A stretch of DNA of 64,000 nucleotides from positions 32,934,047-32,998,046 of the forward strand of contig OY970835.1 of the NCBI GenBank assembly GCA_963853835.1. The letters run 5' to 3'. This document shows positions 24,153-63,692 of this stretch, one piece after another. The notes beneath the pieces are model-generated. The model saw only the letters and a list, made by a program, of their open reading frames with translations, made no database searches and was not told the origin of the DNA. Each line of letters begins with the position of its first letter. Position 1 is the stretch's first letter. The stretch comes from Calendula officinalis (taxonomy: Eukaryota; Streptophyta; Magnoliopsida; Asterales; Asteraceae). The position numbers and the translations under genes are program-made.

Positions 24153-25873
24153 GTGGTATCACGAGTCATTATATTAATCATATAATTAACTAGATTTTGT
24201 GAAAAGTGGCAAAAACCAATGTTTTTTGGTGTTTTAAAACACCCGATCGGACGAAAAAAAAACCCTACGGGGGGTTTTTTTCCGATTTTTTTAATAAAAA
24301 TATGGGTTAAAATATGGTATTTTTGGAACCCTATTGTCACTTGTTACAAAATCAAATCAAAAAATTAATCTTGTTATTGTCTTTTTTGATTATTTGGCTT
24401 GAATTTACATTTAAATTTCGTTTTTTTTAATATGGCAAAACATGTATTTTTGTCATATCCCAAGCCAAAGCATTGTCAATTGTTGCATGTTTGTGCAAAC
24501 CGATGAAAGCCCAGACCATTTGTGAATGAATGTGTTTGTTGTTTGGTTGATTTGGGAAAAGCCGTGTTTTTGGCTTAAATTGTTGTACTTTGGTTCATTT
24601 TTTCTTTTATTTTTGGTGCCATTTTTTGGGGCAATTTGTAATGTAAAAGTAATAGAATAGATTATCTTTATTTATTTATTTTTATTGTAAATTGTTGACC
24701 AAAATTGAAGACAAATGAAGAAAACAATAAATTTCCGTCACCAACGCAAGGGCTGTACGAAAACAGGTTTTCCAAAGGCATACAGACTCCGTTTTGGGCG
24801 ATTCAGCCTAAAATGCTTGCAAAGTCGTGGGCTACAACTTTCCAGAAAGCCGGGAAGACAAATGAAGACTCTTTCAGTGACTTTTCGGGCTTCAAAGTAT
24901 GCTGGAATTTTCTAGCAGATTCCATATTTTCACAAATATTGGTTTCTACTTGCTCAAGAATGTCTTGGAGTAAGTGGGAGCCCATTGGGTTTATGTTAGC
25001 CCGTCTGGGTTCATGTTGGCCCGTCCCCTAGTTTGACCCTTTGGTCCGTCGTGATGACTCACGTGACCGAACCTAGGATTTCATCGGTCGATGTTTGCAC
25101 AAAATTTGTTGCATATTTTATTTATGTTTGTGGTTATTTTCTTTTCTATTAGATACAAGTAATAAAACAATTAATAAACGGTTTTTAGACACAAACATTA
25201 AAACATCCAAACTTTTAATCATCTATGATTACTAGTTAATCATTTATGATTAATCTTTAATCTAAAATTGTTTTGAGATTAAACAAAGTTTAAATATGAT
25301 TTGAAATTTAACCCCTAATAATCGCTATAAGTTTTTACCGTTTATAAACGACTTATGAAGTGATATGAATGAAGTACGTGATTCATTCATATCTTAATAA
25401 AATTTTATCACAAAATTTTTTCCATACCTAAAATTTAAGTCACGCCGTCCAATCGGTTGAAAATCACTTGCTTCTATTTTTGAATTCACGTGAGACGTGG
25501 TTTGAATTTAGATCCGAGGTCATTATTCTCTACGCGTGAGACCTAGATCTATTTTGACAAGATTTCACATTGGATGACTTAATCGAGTTAACGGTGAGAC
25601 CTTGACTCGAGGTGAAGATGCGACAAACATGTCACTTGACCCTAGATGCTTGTTCACTAGGTGCCATGAAGTCCCATACCTCTAAGAGTTGCACTTGTAA
25701 TGCAATTGTTGATCGTCACCTACCTATTGGATCTATCATCTCTAGCAGATCAACTAATGCGATGATAGAAGCTCAATGGGATCTTAGCTTTTAATTAAAA
25801 TTAATTGGGTAGTTAATTAATTAAAAGAAATTATTATTGAAAATACTAATTAATGAACTTTGTAATTTTGTAG
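24153..25873 (+). other. Untranslated leader of Copia C
   Basis: 1.7 kb between the primer site and gag with no convincing coding frame. A 108-codon frame at 24705-25031 has no recognisable similarity. Confidence 0.6.
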
Positions 25874-28800
25874 ATGACTACAAACAATCAAACCCTATCA
25901 CACAACACCATTCGCTCCGTTCTCGATAAGGAGAAACTTGATAGATCGAATTTTGTTGATTGGGCTCGTAACCTAAGGATTGTCCTTAGGGCCGAGCACA
26001 AATACCACCATTTGGAAGAGGCGTTGCCCCCTGCCCCCGCTGCTAATGCCACTGCTGCTGTTCGTGCGGCCTATACAAAGAGGTTTAACGAACAGTAAGA
26101 AGTCGCTGCTCCCATGCTAGTGAGCATGACCCCCGAGATTCAAAAGAATCACGAAAACCTCACTGCATTTGATATGATGCGTGAACTAAAAACCACGTAT
26201 CAAAATCAAGCTGATCAGGAACTCTTTGACACGGTCAAAGCCTTCCATGCTTGTAAGCAAGAGGAGGGACAATCTGTTAGCTCTTATCTTTTAAAGATGA
26301 AGAGCTACCTAGACCAAATGGAAAAACTTGGCTACCTTATGCCTCATATCCTTGGAATTGGATTAATTCTAACTTCACTTCACAAGGACTATGCAACGTT
26401 TGTCATGACTTATCATATGCATAGTATGGGGAAGACTTTCGCCGAATTACATGCTATGCTGAAACAAACGGAAGTTGGGCTACCTAAGAAAGCTCCTACC
26501 CCTACTGTCCTTGCCATAAGGCAAGGAAAGATCCAAAAACTAAAATCGCAAGTAGTTGCTAAGGGCCAAGGCAAGGGAAAGCAAGTTTACAATCCCAAGC
26601 CAAAGGTTCCCCCACCTACTCATAAGAAGCATCCTGCTAAGGATCTTGCTTGCCATCACTGCGGTGAAACATGCCATTGGAGGAGGAATTGTCCTGCCTA
26701 CCTGGCGGAGTTGATGAAGAACAAAGCCAACAAGGTTGGCATATCAGGTATCTTCTCAATAGAACTATATGCTTTCCCTCAGAAATCATGGGTATATGAC
26801 ACTGGTTGTGGAACTCACATTTGTAATACCATGCATGCTCTAAGGGTAAGTAGAAAGCTAAACCATGGAGCTTTGGACTTGTACGTGGGCAATGGAATGC
26901 GTGCACCGGTCGAAGCTATAGGAAGCTATGATTTAATCCTTCCTAGTGGTTTAATTATTGTATTGGATAATTGTCACCATGCGCCTAGTATTACTAGGGG
27001 TGTAGTATCGCTTTCATGTTTATGGAATAATGGTTTTATTCGTACTTTTACGGATTATGGTATTTCAGTTTCAAAGGATAATGTTTTTTATTTTAATGCT
27101 ATTCCTCGTGATGGGATCTTTGAGATTGACATGCATAATCGTATTACAAACAGTAGTTCTATTTATACATGTAGCAATAAGAAATTCAAGAAGAATTTGG
27201 ATTCTACTTACCTATAGCATTGTCGCCTTTGCCATGTTAACAAGAAATACGTTTTAAAATTACAAAACGATGGACTTATAAAATCAGATGATTCTGAATC
27301 ATTTGATAAATGTGTTTCTTGTATATCTGGTAAAATGGCGCGCAAGCCTTTCTCCCATGTAGGCGAAAGGGCCAATGATCTACTTGGACTCATACATACT
27401 GATGTGTGTGGCCCTTTTAGAACTAGAACTAGGGAAGGTGCTACCTACTTCATTACTTTCACTGACGACTCTAGTCGTTATGGTTATGTTTACTTGATTA
27501 AACATAAACTTGAAACCTTTGAAATGTTCAAAGATTTCCAAAATGAAGTAGAAAATCAACTCGGCAAGAAGATAAAGGCTCTCCGTTCTGATCGAGGAGG
27601 AGAGTACACGAGCCATGAGTTTCAAGACCATCTAAAGAATTGTGGGATTGTCTCACAATTCACTCCACCTTATACACCACAGCATAATGGTGTATCAGAA
27701 AGGAGAAATCGCACCTTGCTTGACATGGTCCGATCAATGATGAGTCCTACCACTCTGCCTCTATCCTTTTGAGGTTATGCACTCAAATCGACTGCTCGCA
27801 TACTGAATATGGTTCCCACCAAGAAGGTTGAAAAGACACCATACGAGATATGTCATGGGAAAGTCCCTAACTTGTCTTACTTGAAAGTCTGTTGTTGTGA
27901 GGCGCTCGTGAAACGAGACACACCGAAAAAACTTGAACCCAGAGCTGTCAAGTGCATCTTTATAGGATACCCTGAGGAAACGATGGGTTAATATTTCTAC
28001 TACCCACCTGAGTAAAAGGTAATTATTGCTCGTTATGCTGAGTTTCTTGAGAGCAATCTCATTTCACAAGAAGCAAGTGGGAGTACAATCGACTTTGACG
28101 AGATTCCAAGCGATGAAGATGCACAACCTATTGTAGATACTAGCGAACATCAAGATGAGGCTGAACATGAAACTGTTCCTGTTGCACCTCAAACTGATGT
28201 AGTCCCCGTTCGAAGGTCCGCAAGGACACCTCATGCACCTGAACGATATGGTTTCCAAATCGATGATGAGGAGCTGAGTTTAGGGATCATAATGAACCCC
28301 CTAACTATCAAGCGGCATTAGCAGATTCTGAATCTGAAAAATGGCTTGATGCTATGAACGCGGAAATGCAATCCATAAAATATAACCAAGTATGGACTTT
28401 GGTTGATCTTCCTCCTAACAGCAAGACTGTTGGCAGCAAGTGGCTCTTCAAGAAGAAGACCGACATGGATGGCAATGTACACACCTATAAAGCTCGGTTG
28501 GTGGCAAAAGGTTACACTCAAACCTACGGGATTAACTATGATGAAACCTTCTCGCCTGTTGCCGATGTTAGAGCTATTAGGATTGTCATAGCCCTATGAC
28601 TATAAGATTTGGCAAATGGATGTTAAAACTGCTTTCTTAAATGGACACCTCGATGAAGATGTCTATATGGTACAACCTGAGGGTTTTGTAAGTACACAAC
28701 ACCCTAAGAAAGTATGTAAGCTTCAAAGGTCCATTTATGGACTAAAGCAAGCATCCAGAAGTTGGAACAAAAGATTCGACGAGGAAATCAAAACGTTTGG

Positions 28801-29868
28801 TTTCACTCAGAATCCCGACGAGCCATGTGTATATGTATGAGCTAGTGGGAGCATTGTCGTCTTTCTAATCCTATATGTCGATGACATACTACTCATAGGA
28901 AATAGCATTCCAATGCTACAAGATGTAAAATCCTGGCTTGGGAAGTGCTTCCCTATGAAGGATCTTGGGGAAGCGGCATATATACTTGGTATAAAGATCT
29001 ATCGAGATAGATCAAAGCGGTTAATCAGACTAAGTCAAAGTGCGTACATTGATAAAATTCTAAAACGGTTTAGAAAGGATGCTTCCAAACGTGGAAATCT
29101 TCCTATGCAACACAATGTACACTTGAGTAAGACTCAAGGACCGTCCTCACCTGATGAGATGAAACGTATGCGTGATATTCCCTATGCCTCGGCAGTAGGA
29201 TCTATCATGTATGCTGTACGGTGCACAAGACCTGATGTAGCGTTCTCTCAGAACCTTACAAGCCGATATCAACAGAATCCAGGTGAGAGTCACTGGACTG
29301 CTGTTAAGAACATACTGAAGTATCTTAGGAATACTAAAGATATGTTTCTTGTTTATGGTGGTAAACTCAAAATGAACTAAGCGTTACTTGTTATTCTGAC
29401 GCTAGTTTTGAGACTGATAGAGATGATTCTAAATCTCAAATGGGGTATGTTTTCGTTTTGAATGGAGGCGCTGTTTATTGGAAAAGTGCAAAGCAGAGCA
29501 CTATCGCTATGTCTTCTACAGAAACTGAATACATTGCAACTAGTGAAGCTGCAATGGAAGCTGTTTGGATGAGGAAATTTATTTCTGGGCTTGGAGTTGT
29601 CCCCACTAATGAAAGACCTATGGATATGTACTGTGATAACACATGTGCTATCATCATTGCCAACGAACTTGGTGTTCAGAAAGGCGCCAGACATCATCGG
29701 AGGAAGCTTCACTACATTAGAGATGCGATGCTAATGGGAGATGTACGCTTGCTCAAAGTTCATACAGATGACAACTTAGCTGACCCCTTCACGGAGCCAA
29801 TGTCATGTACCAAACATATTGAGCATGTTAGAAACATTGGGCTTCGACCAGCTAGTAGTTTCATGTAA
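25874..29868 (+). pseudogene. gag-pol: Copia C gag-pol, broken
   Basis: One ancestral polyprotein, now split by many lesions. Gag starts at 25874 and has a stop at 26096-26098. A CCHC knuckle (CHHCGETCHWRRNC) lies near 26651. The protease has DTG (near 26800). The integrase zinc domain and core follow (HTDVCGP, RSDRGGEY, SERRNR; 27380-27720). Reverse transcriptase has YVDD near 28876, and RNase H runs to TAA 29866-29868. Stops include TAG near 27215 and TGA near 27770, both at positions where Copia proteins normally have tryptophan, and others near 27989, 28010 and 28838. Frame changes occur near 28300, 28590 and 29380. Confidence 0.9.
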
Positions 29869-30709
29869 TCTGTTTTAGTATTTGGATAATGGAACATTGA
29901 GCAGTTTTTATTGGAATAAATAGATATATTTGATATATCGTTTTTATATGAATATCTACTATGTTCTATATTTGCATGTTTATATCCATGAATATTTACT
30001 GCGTTTTATATTCTAAATTGTCCATTGTCATATTAATAATATGGGAATATTATTAAGACAGATCTGAGGGCATTGATAACATTATCTTAGTATGACTAAG
30101 GATGATGAAATCAAACTCACATGTTGTTCATAATGATGCACAATTGGACTGACCCAACCTATGAGAAATCACTTCCTGGATTTATGTCACAAGTGAATCT
30201 CACAAAGGCTTTGTCACTTATCCTCTGACTTGAGATGCAAGTTGGTTTGTGTATGTAGAGGGGCAAACTTTGATGTGGTTAAACGCTGACCTGAATAAGG
30301 CTGCTATAACAACCATTATCGGGTTTGTCATTAAGCATATGACAGACACGTGCAGTCAATAAAGAATTTGTTCCTCCACGTAAGTGGATTAGATACTACT
30401 GGGCCCCTCGATGATTTGAATAGATGTATGTGTGGCCACACCCAACAGGTAATCAAGAAGAATCTTGATTGGTTTTGGTAATCTACTTCAATGTATAGAT
30501 TGAGAAACAAAATCGTTGAAATTTTAGATTGACATTAATCCTTGTCTAAAATTCAACATAGTATCTGTAAGAAAAGGATAACTGCTCGAAAAACTTTGAA
30601 CAAAGATTTTATGAAACACCTCATGTACTTCTAGGGGCATTGGCGGGTTGCTAGACTCTAACCTTTGCTTGTATAACTACTTGATGTTATCACGTGCGCA
30701 AGTGGGAGC
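29869..30709 (+). other. 3' untranslated region of Copia C with purine tract
   Basis: Noncoding sequence between pol and the 3' LTR. AAGTGGGAGC just before 30710 is the likely polypurine tract. Confidence 0.6.
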
Positions 30710-31336
30710 TGTTGGAATATGCTTCACGCGTATAACATATAGTTATATGGCTAGTTGTTTGTGAGCCTAAAGGGTCACACACTTAAACACTTAACACCAT
30801 AAGATATATAGTGTAATTAGGGTAATTACATTATATATTAATATAAGCTACATGATTGTATATAATAAGTTTAATATTAATTGTTAATATATAAACTTTA
30901 TTGTGAGCAAACTAGAAGGAACAAAAGCTAGGGACTAGAGTGTAAATATCATAAACGATTATGGGAAGTCATTAAAAGGGAATTAGGGCTAGATGAACTT
31001 TTTTCTCTCTCCCTCATTCGGCCGCAACCCCCATAACACACTCTCTAGCCTTTTGCTTCCTTTTGCTTGAAGATTTGGACTAGCATCCCTTGGTGTTCTA
31101 GCACAAGTGTTGTGTGGATCAACTTTAGAGGTATTCCCATTGAATACTTGGTTTCCATACGTCACCAATCGCCATCCGAATCCATATTGATCAAAGGTAA
31201 CTAGGGTATGAATTCTTATACCATGCTCTTTGATTTTACTTATAGTTTAATTGTATGATTTAATATTAGATCCGTTCATGGTGATTAAATCTTTCCGCTG
31301 CGTTTTGGTTCTTGTTTTAACCGAAAATCACCATTA
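30710..31336 (+). repeat. 3' LTR of Copia C
   Basis: 627 bp, about 98% identical to the 5' LTR, followed by the target duplication ATTGG. Confidence 0.9.
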
Positions 31337-32726
31337 ATTGGTATCCCAATCGGGAAACTTTTTAAATATTAAAAGAAAAATCGAGTTTGAAAGATTAAAT
31401 ACTTTTTGAGAAAATAAACATTCGGGGCTGTCGGGTATGCATGTTTAGTGCTCGGGTTTTTTCGATAACGGGCCGGGTTGCTAAAACGGTTTTTAAGTTA
31501 ATACCATTTTTCTGGCAGATTCTGCCCTGTTCACGTCTATTTTTAACATGTTTTAAATAAGTTTTTGGATTTTTGGCACGCGATGGAGTATAATCGGGTT
31601 TACGGTTTAAAAGTTATGACTGTTTTAATCTGCTGCTGTTATGAATTCTACCTGTGCAACAAGTCTGCCTTATGAGTCTGTTCTGATGATTTGTAGCCCT
31701 CTGAGTTTTCATCTACTGTAAAAATTTGGGAATTTTTAACCAAACGGTTTAGGAGTTATGGTTGTTCCTGTGAGACTGACGGGTCCTGCCAGATTTTATA
31801 AAAACGAGTTTTCGGGTCAAGTTTTAATTCAGGTTATCTTGCGTGATTTAGGACCGTCTAGGAGTACCCTGGCAGCGTCTTAGAGTGTCGGGGAATGTTC
31901 GGAACTTACGTTTTCGAGGTAAGTATTCTCACCGTGTATTCAATTATAATGTTATACATGCATGACTTACGTGTTTGTTTACTTGCACTGTGTTTGACTT
32001 CTGAGTTTTGATCTATTATCGGAGTATCTGAGTATCCGAGTACTTGCTTTAATTTACTACTGATCTGAGACATTTGTGTCTGGGTATCTGAGCTCGGCAT
32101 AGAGTCATTCTGTGCTACTATGTGCTAGGGCATCTGAGATAATTATGTTAAAGAGTTAAAAATATAATAACTACACATCTGAGTTTCGGTGATCTCCTAC
32201 CGTCTGAGGTTTTGGGATCTCCTCCGGGTATGAGTTTTGGTTATATGCCTATCTGAGGTGTGATGAGGGGCGAGGTTAATCTCTCTACCCGAATCACATA
32301 AGTGCGTTATATAAATTAAAATTTGAGTAATAAATCTGAGAAAATAATTTGAGTAATTAATCTGAGCAAATAACCGAGTAGAGTCTGAGTAGGAGTTCAC
32401 CTATGTGCCCTCGGGTGCTGTATGTTCCAATTGTTTAAATTTTGTTGAATATTCACTCAGCTTCCCCGCTGACCCCAAACTTTCCCTCCCATTATTTCGG
32501 GTACTAGCAAAGGAAAATAGAAGGTGAATGGTTGACCGTTGTATCTTCCGGTTGATGATGTGGAACAACATTTATTACTTTAAACTTTGTTTATTTCAAA
32601 CATGTTTTCGCATTAAATACATTTTTAAATGTTGTCATTAATATATGGGATTTATATTGGGACCTTAATTAAATCTTGTACTTAAATTTTTTTAAATATT
32701 TATGAAATTTTGGGTGTTACAGTTGC

Positions 32727-33820
32727 GAAAAATTTTGATTTTTCATATTTTATTGCCTTGGACTTGTGCTTTGCTTTTTGAATTTTTATGAAAGCCTTTC
32801 ATTTGCTTTTCTTCAATGGAAGTTTGATTGAATCTATATCTAACCAAAACCAAAATGTTTGAATATACTTCTGACTCATTATACTGAATGATTAAAATGT
32901 CCATTTTGCTCATCTATTTATTTTCGTACATAATGAAATATATCTATCTGGTAAAATAAACTACAAAATATCTTATAAAATCCAATTTACGTAAATCATC
33001 TCATTTACAACCAAACAACACGTACTCATACTGGAATTAATATGTAAATTAAAGCTATAACAAATGAACTTTCTGACAACACAATTATCATCTATTCATT
33101 TTATCTTCACCCACTGTTTCTAATCCAAGGTTTGATATGTTGATAACAGCAATTACAAATTTACAATCATAGTCAACCAAAGGTTCATCTTGTTTCAAAC
33201 CCTTCATAATCAATCATTCATGAATCTTCATCTATTTGATGTTAATCAACAAATATCTTTGACCAAAATTTATCATTCTTTAATGTCTTCACCAAATTCT
33301 TTTAATTCCAATGATTTATATCCAAGAAGCTTTTCCAAAGCCAAAGTTTTGTAGACCCAAAACATTATAAGCTGTATGCAGATTATGAAATTAATCAAAT
33401 GGAAAAAAAAAAAAAAAAAAAAAACTCATCATATTATATCCAAGTCTTGTGCAACGGCAAAGAGAAGAAGTGTTGTGATAAGGGTGTTTTGGGAAATAAT
33501 TTCAGTCAGCAATATTTTATCTCTAATTGGGTAAGAGGTTTGGACCGAGTAAGAAATAAAACTACATTTAACAAATGTTGTGACTCGGATCGAATCAGAG
33601 GTTACCTCTTGCTAGACCCAGTAGTAAAACAAACAGCCCTTGAGTCGAAGGATTTGTCTGTTAAAAAAAAGTCGAAGGATTTATAATAAATACAAGGCCA
33701 CATGCGCAATTAGTGTGCGTCTACTTACTACAAGGCACATTCTATCTTTTCAATTTAAGTGGCATCCACTATAGGGCACATTTTCTTTTGCAATTAATGT
33801 GCCACTGCATGCATTTGGGT
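32727..33820 (+). promoter_or_regulatory. Upstream region of the GH1 gene
   Basis: About 1.1 kb of noncoding DNA before the beta-glucosidase gene. GCATGCAT at 33807-33814 contains an RY-type CATGCA element. The word GGCACATT and variants recur in 33735-33805. An A run of about 23 lies at 33401. A 95-codon frame there starts in the A run and is not convincing. Confidence 0.4.
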
Positions 33821-33828
33821 TATAAATA
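33821..33828 (+). promoter_or_regulatory. TATA box of the GH1 gene
   Basis: TATAAATA lies 55 bp upstream of the ATG at 33876, a normal plant promoter distance. Confidence 0.65.
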
Positions 33829-33875
33829 GCATACCACCTACGATCAATTAATCATAATCATAATTAATTCATCAA

Positions 33876-60514
<26,639 letters not shown>

Positions 60515-60703
60515 ATTTGTGATTGTATGACAAGAGATGTCATTACGATCAACTAAAGCCATGATCCATGTGTGTGGCTCAATAAATTTCGAATTGTCAA
60601 AATGAAGCTTTGTAAACTATCTTGAATAAAAACTTAAGTGTGCAATAAAATTATGTAATAATTGTAATCGCGAATGTTAAATGAGTCAATCTTGTGGTTC
60701 TAA
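60515..60703 (+). terminator. GH1 3' untranslated region with polyadenylation signals
   Basis: AATAAA at 60625-60630 and another CAATAAA near 60643, both within 150 bp of the stop codon. Confidence 0.5.
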
Positions 60704-61061
60704 CTACAAGAAAAATCCGGTATAGGTACGAAAATTGCGACGGAACGCATTTGCGAGGAAGAAATTTGCTACGGCATTTTGTTGATTAGCTACGGAAAAT
60801 CAGTTTTTGCTACGGAAAATCAGTTTTTTGCTACGGAATTTGTCCGTAGCTATTCAAGAATTTTTTTGTAGTTACAAGAAAAATCCGGTATAACTACGGA
60901 AATTACGACGGAACTCATTTGCGAGGAAGAAATTTGCTACGGAATTTTGCTGATTAGCTACGGAAAATCCTGATTAGCTACGGAAAATTAGTTTTTGCTA
61001 CGGAAAATCAGCTTTTTGCTACGGAATTTGTCCGTAGCTATTCAAGAATTTTTTTGTACAA
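60704..61061. mobile_element. Two tandem CACTA-like mini-elements
   Basis: Each unit begins with TACAAGAAAAATCCGGTAT and ends AAGAATTTTTTTGTA, resembling the CACTACAAGAAAA termini of En/Spm elements. The subterminal word GCTACGGAA is repeated. Unit 1 is about 60704-60857 and unit 2 about 60870-61061. No transposase. Confidence 0.55.
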
Positions 61062-61318
61062 GTTCATAAATCTTTAAGTGGTTATAATCCTAATAATTTT
61101 ATTTGCATATGTTAAATGAGTCAAACTATTGGAGACAATTGATTACATATTTACATTGTTGCGTGATAAATTAGTAATTCCATTTATTCTTGCATCTTTA
61201 CGGACGCACCACAAGAAAAAAATACTCTAAAAGAAATGTGTTACTAGTAAGATTTACGAGTAAATTACAGAAATTGGTCATGTAACTTTCCAAATTCTTA
61301 AGTTTCGTTTAGAGACGA
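61062..61318. other. Intergenic, no gene seen
   Basis: Noncoding. CCACAAGAAAAA near 61210 could be another CACTA-like end. Confidence 0.4.
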
Positions 61319-62500
61319 TGTCACACCCCGCCAAAATGGTTTTACGGAAGAACGGACATGCGATAAACATTAGTAATCACAACACATCAAATATAGCAAA
61401 TACAACGCAATTATACTAAATATCCAAAATATTTACAAAATCCAAAGTTGAAACATTTCAAAGAAATAAATAAAGTTCAAAAATGTTTAATGTCTAAATC
61501 ATAGACTTATTTCTTGAAAGTGCGAGACGACCCCCAACTTATGCAATGAAACTTTTGGTTAATTTTCGTTACCTGAGAAAACATATAGAAAAAGTGTCAA
61601 CACAAAGGTTGGTGAGTTCACAAGTTTTGTGACTCCAATAATCAAAATCGTTTAAAATCCTTTCGTACAATTTGTACAATTTGTATCGTTGTTCTGAAAT
61701 ATTGAACAAAAATAGTTTTCGTAGTTGTTCTGAAATATTGAACAATTTAGTTTAGGTGTAATGCATAATTCCTCGTAGAGCTCGCGTAGCAATACAAGTT
61801 AAGGTATAATCAAGGAGCCAATAATCAAACCGAAATCTAAAATAATTAGAATATAAAGCTCAAACCCAGTTGGGCTAGCGCATAACTAGCCATGAGCGGG
61901 GGATCAATACCTATAGTACTATCTCTATATTCCTTGGCTAACACACATCGTTAATGATTACGGTTAAACGTGGACTCGTAGCATGGTCCGTTGTCCTTCA
62001 TAGTTATGTACGTGTACACAACAGTGATTATATAAAGATTATTTATCACAAAATAGTTGAGTAGTTATATGTTTTCTCCCCCATCTAAAATAGTTATAAA
62101 AACAGTAAAAGTGGGGCCGTGAACTCTTCTTGGCACATCGAGCAAAACTTGCATTTAATAAGTGTTAGGGTTTCCAACCAAAGTTTCCTTGCGTCCTAAA
62201 TGCATATTAATAGTTAATAAATGAGGTCTCAAAGATACGTCTAATCTACATGGTGCACGATGACTCTCTTATACGAATCTAGACTTGGGCGATATGTTGG
62301 TGACTCGATTGAATTTGTCTCATATTTTAAATATGGTTGTTTGGGTTTAACAAGTTTTGAGTATATGGTACACTTTGATCAGAGATAAACAAATTTTGAT
62401 ACAATAGCTAATTATTTAAATATAATTTTAAATAATTATAAGTATTTAATTATTAAATAAATGTTAATTAAATAAAAGAAATTTAAATAATTAAATATTA
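61319..62500. mobile_element. LTR-like fragment, Ty3 type
   Basis: It begins TGTCACACCCCGCC, a frequent start of plant Ty3/Gypsy LTRs, and contains GTTGGTGAGTTCAC and other phrases usual in those LTRs. The right boundary is unclear and no coding sequence follows. Confidence 0.35.
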
Positions 62501-63171
62501 GATAAAAGAATACAAATGATGTATGGCAATAGCAGTTGTATAACAGAGATTATATCTTTGGTAAGGGTTATTGGGTTAATAACAGAGACTATATGATGTA
62601 TGGCAATAGCAGTTGTAAAAGAATATAAATTGTAACACAAAGTTTAACATCCTGCATAAGTTTAAGAATTATTGATAATTTAACACGACGCCATGTGTTT
62701 CTTATAATCTTGATCAAAGCTGTTGTAATTATTAATTAACTCAGCCAGTTTGGTCAACATTAGGTTCAAGTTAAGTTGTCCAACCACATAACCCTGACCA
62801 GTCCAACTTGGCCACTTTGGTGAACATTAGCTTAAATTTATTCTTTTAAAGGCTACCGCTTTTCTGGTTTAGTAGAGCAACTAAAGGAGGCGAACCTGAT
62901 TTAAGTTCTTCATACTATTATCCCTTTATCTAGCTAACTAGATTATAGAGCAATTGAAGGAACCGAGAAAGGTTATAGGACCAATGTGAGATAATAATAT
63001 AGTATTCTTTTGTTATGTTGGAGGAAATTTAGCTGGAATAGATAGTTGGTGGCGATGTGAGAACCTTGACAGTTGTTTGTAATGTCAAATTAAAAACAAA
63101 ATTAAAGCACCCAATGTATTTTAGTGGGTTTGATATTCTTTTTATATTTTTATGCATATATATTTTATGTA
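62501..63171. other. Intergenic, no gene seen
   Basis: Noncoding AT-rich sequence with a short repeated phrase (ATGATGTATGGCAATAGCAG near 62517 and 62593). Confidence 0.45.
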
Positions 63172-63483
63172 CTTCCTTCGATTCAAAGTAAGTGATACAC
63201 TTTTTATATTTGAGTGATTCAAAATAAGTGATACACTTTAAAATTTTACTTTATTTGGTAAAAAGTTATTGGCTCCACACCCACTAATTACATACTTTAA
63301 TAAAGTGAAAAGACCTCTTTACCCTTCCTTTTACTTTTAAACATCATTAACCTTACTTTATTAAAATATTATGGGGTCCATTCCCCACTAACCATCCAAT
63401 TATTTAATTTAACCATCATTATAATATTTTGCCTCAAAAATCGTAAAACTCAAATTGTATCACTTATTTTGAATCAGAGGAAG
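63172..63483. mobile_element. Stowaway-type MITE
   Basis: 312 bp with ends CTTCCTTCGATTC and GAATCAGAGGAAG between TA dinucleotides. Confidence 0.9.
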
Positions 63484-63692
63484 TATAAAATATTAAGTAA
63501 AAATTTATTACTGTATTAGTATCATTTAAGGTGTTAGCTATGACATTGATTTTGCAAAGAGAAGTGGTATTGCTTCCTACTCATTATCTTTCTACTCACT
63601 AGTTAAGACAAATATCAAAATTAAGAAACGAAGAAAGAGAATTAATGAATTATACATGTCAAGTTTAGAAGTAGATATGAATAGGTGTTAGC

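Larger units (their letters stand above)
23528..31336 (+). mobile_element. Ty1/Copia retrotransposon C, decayed
   Basis: LTRs at 23528-24152 and 30710-31336 differ by about 12 substitutions and one 2 bp indel (about 2%), so C is older than A and B. A perfect target duplication ATTGG (23523-23527 and 31337-31341) fixes the ends as TG...TA rather than TG...CA. The internal region has a long leader and a broken gag-pol. It lacks ORF3 and the TACTACTG arrays and belongs to another Copia lineage. Confidence 0.93.
22332..32721 (+). mobile_element. Probable Ty3-type solo LTR, split by Copia C
   Basis: Outer sequence of about 2.6 kb begins TGACAGAG and ends GGGTGTTACA, the latter typical of plant Ty3/Gypsy LTR ends. 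The flanking 5-mers are GTTGT and GTTGC (4 of 5). It is interrupted at 23528-31341 by Copia C. No coding sequence belongs to the outer part. The left boundary is the weaker one. Confidence 0.4.

Noticed and set aside
33399..33686. 95-codon frame upstream of the GH1 gene
   Set aside because: It starts in a long A run, has no family similarity and lies in the promoter region.
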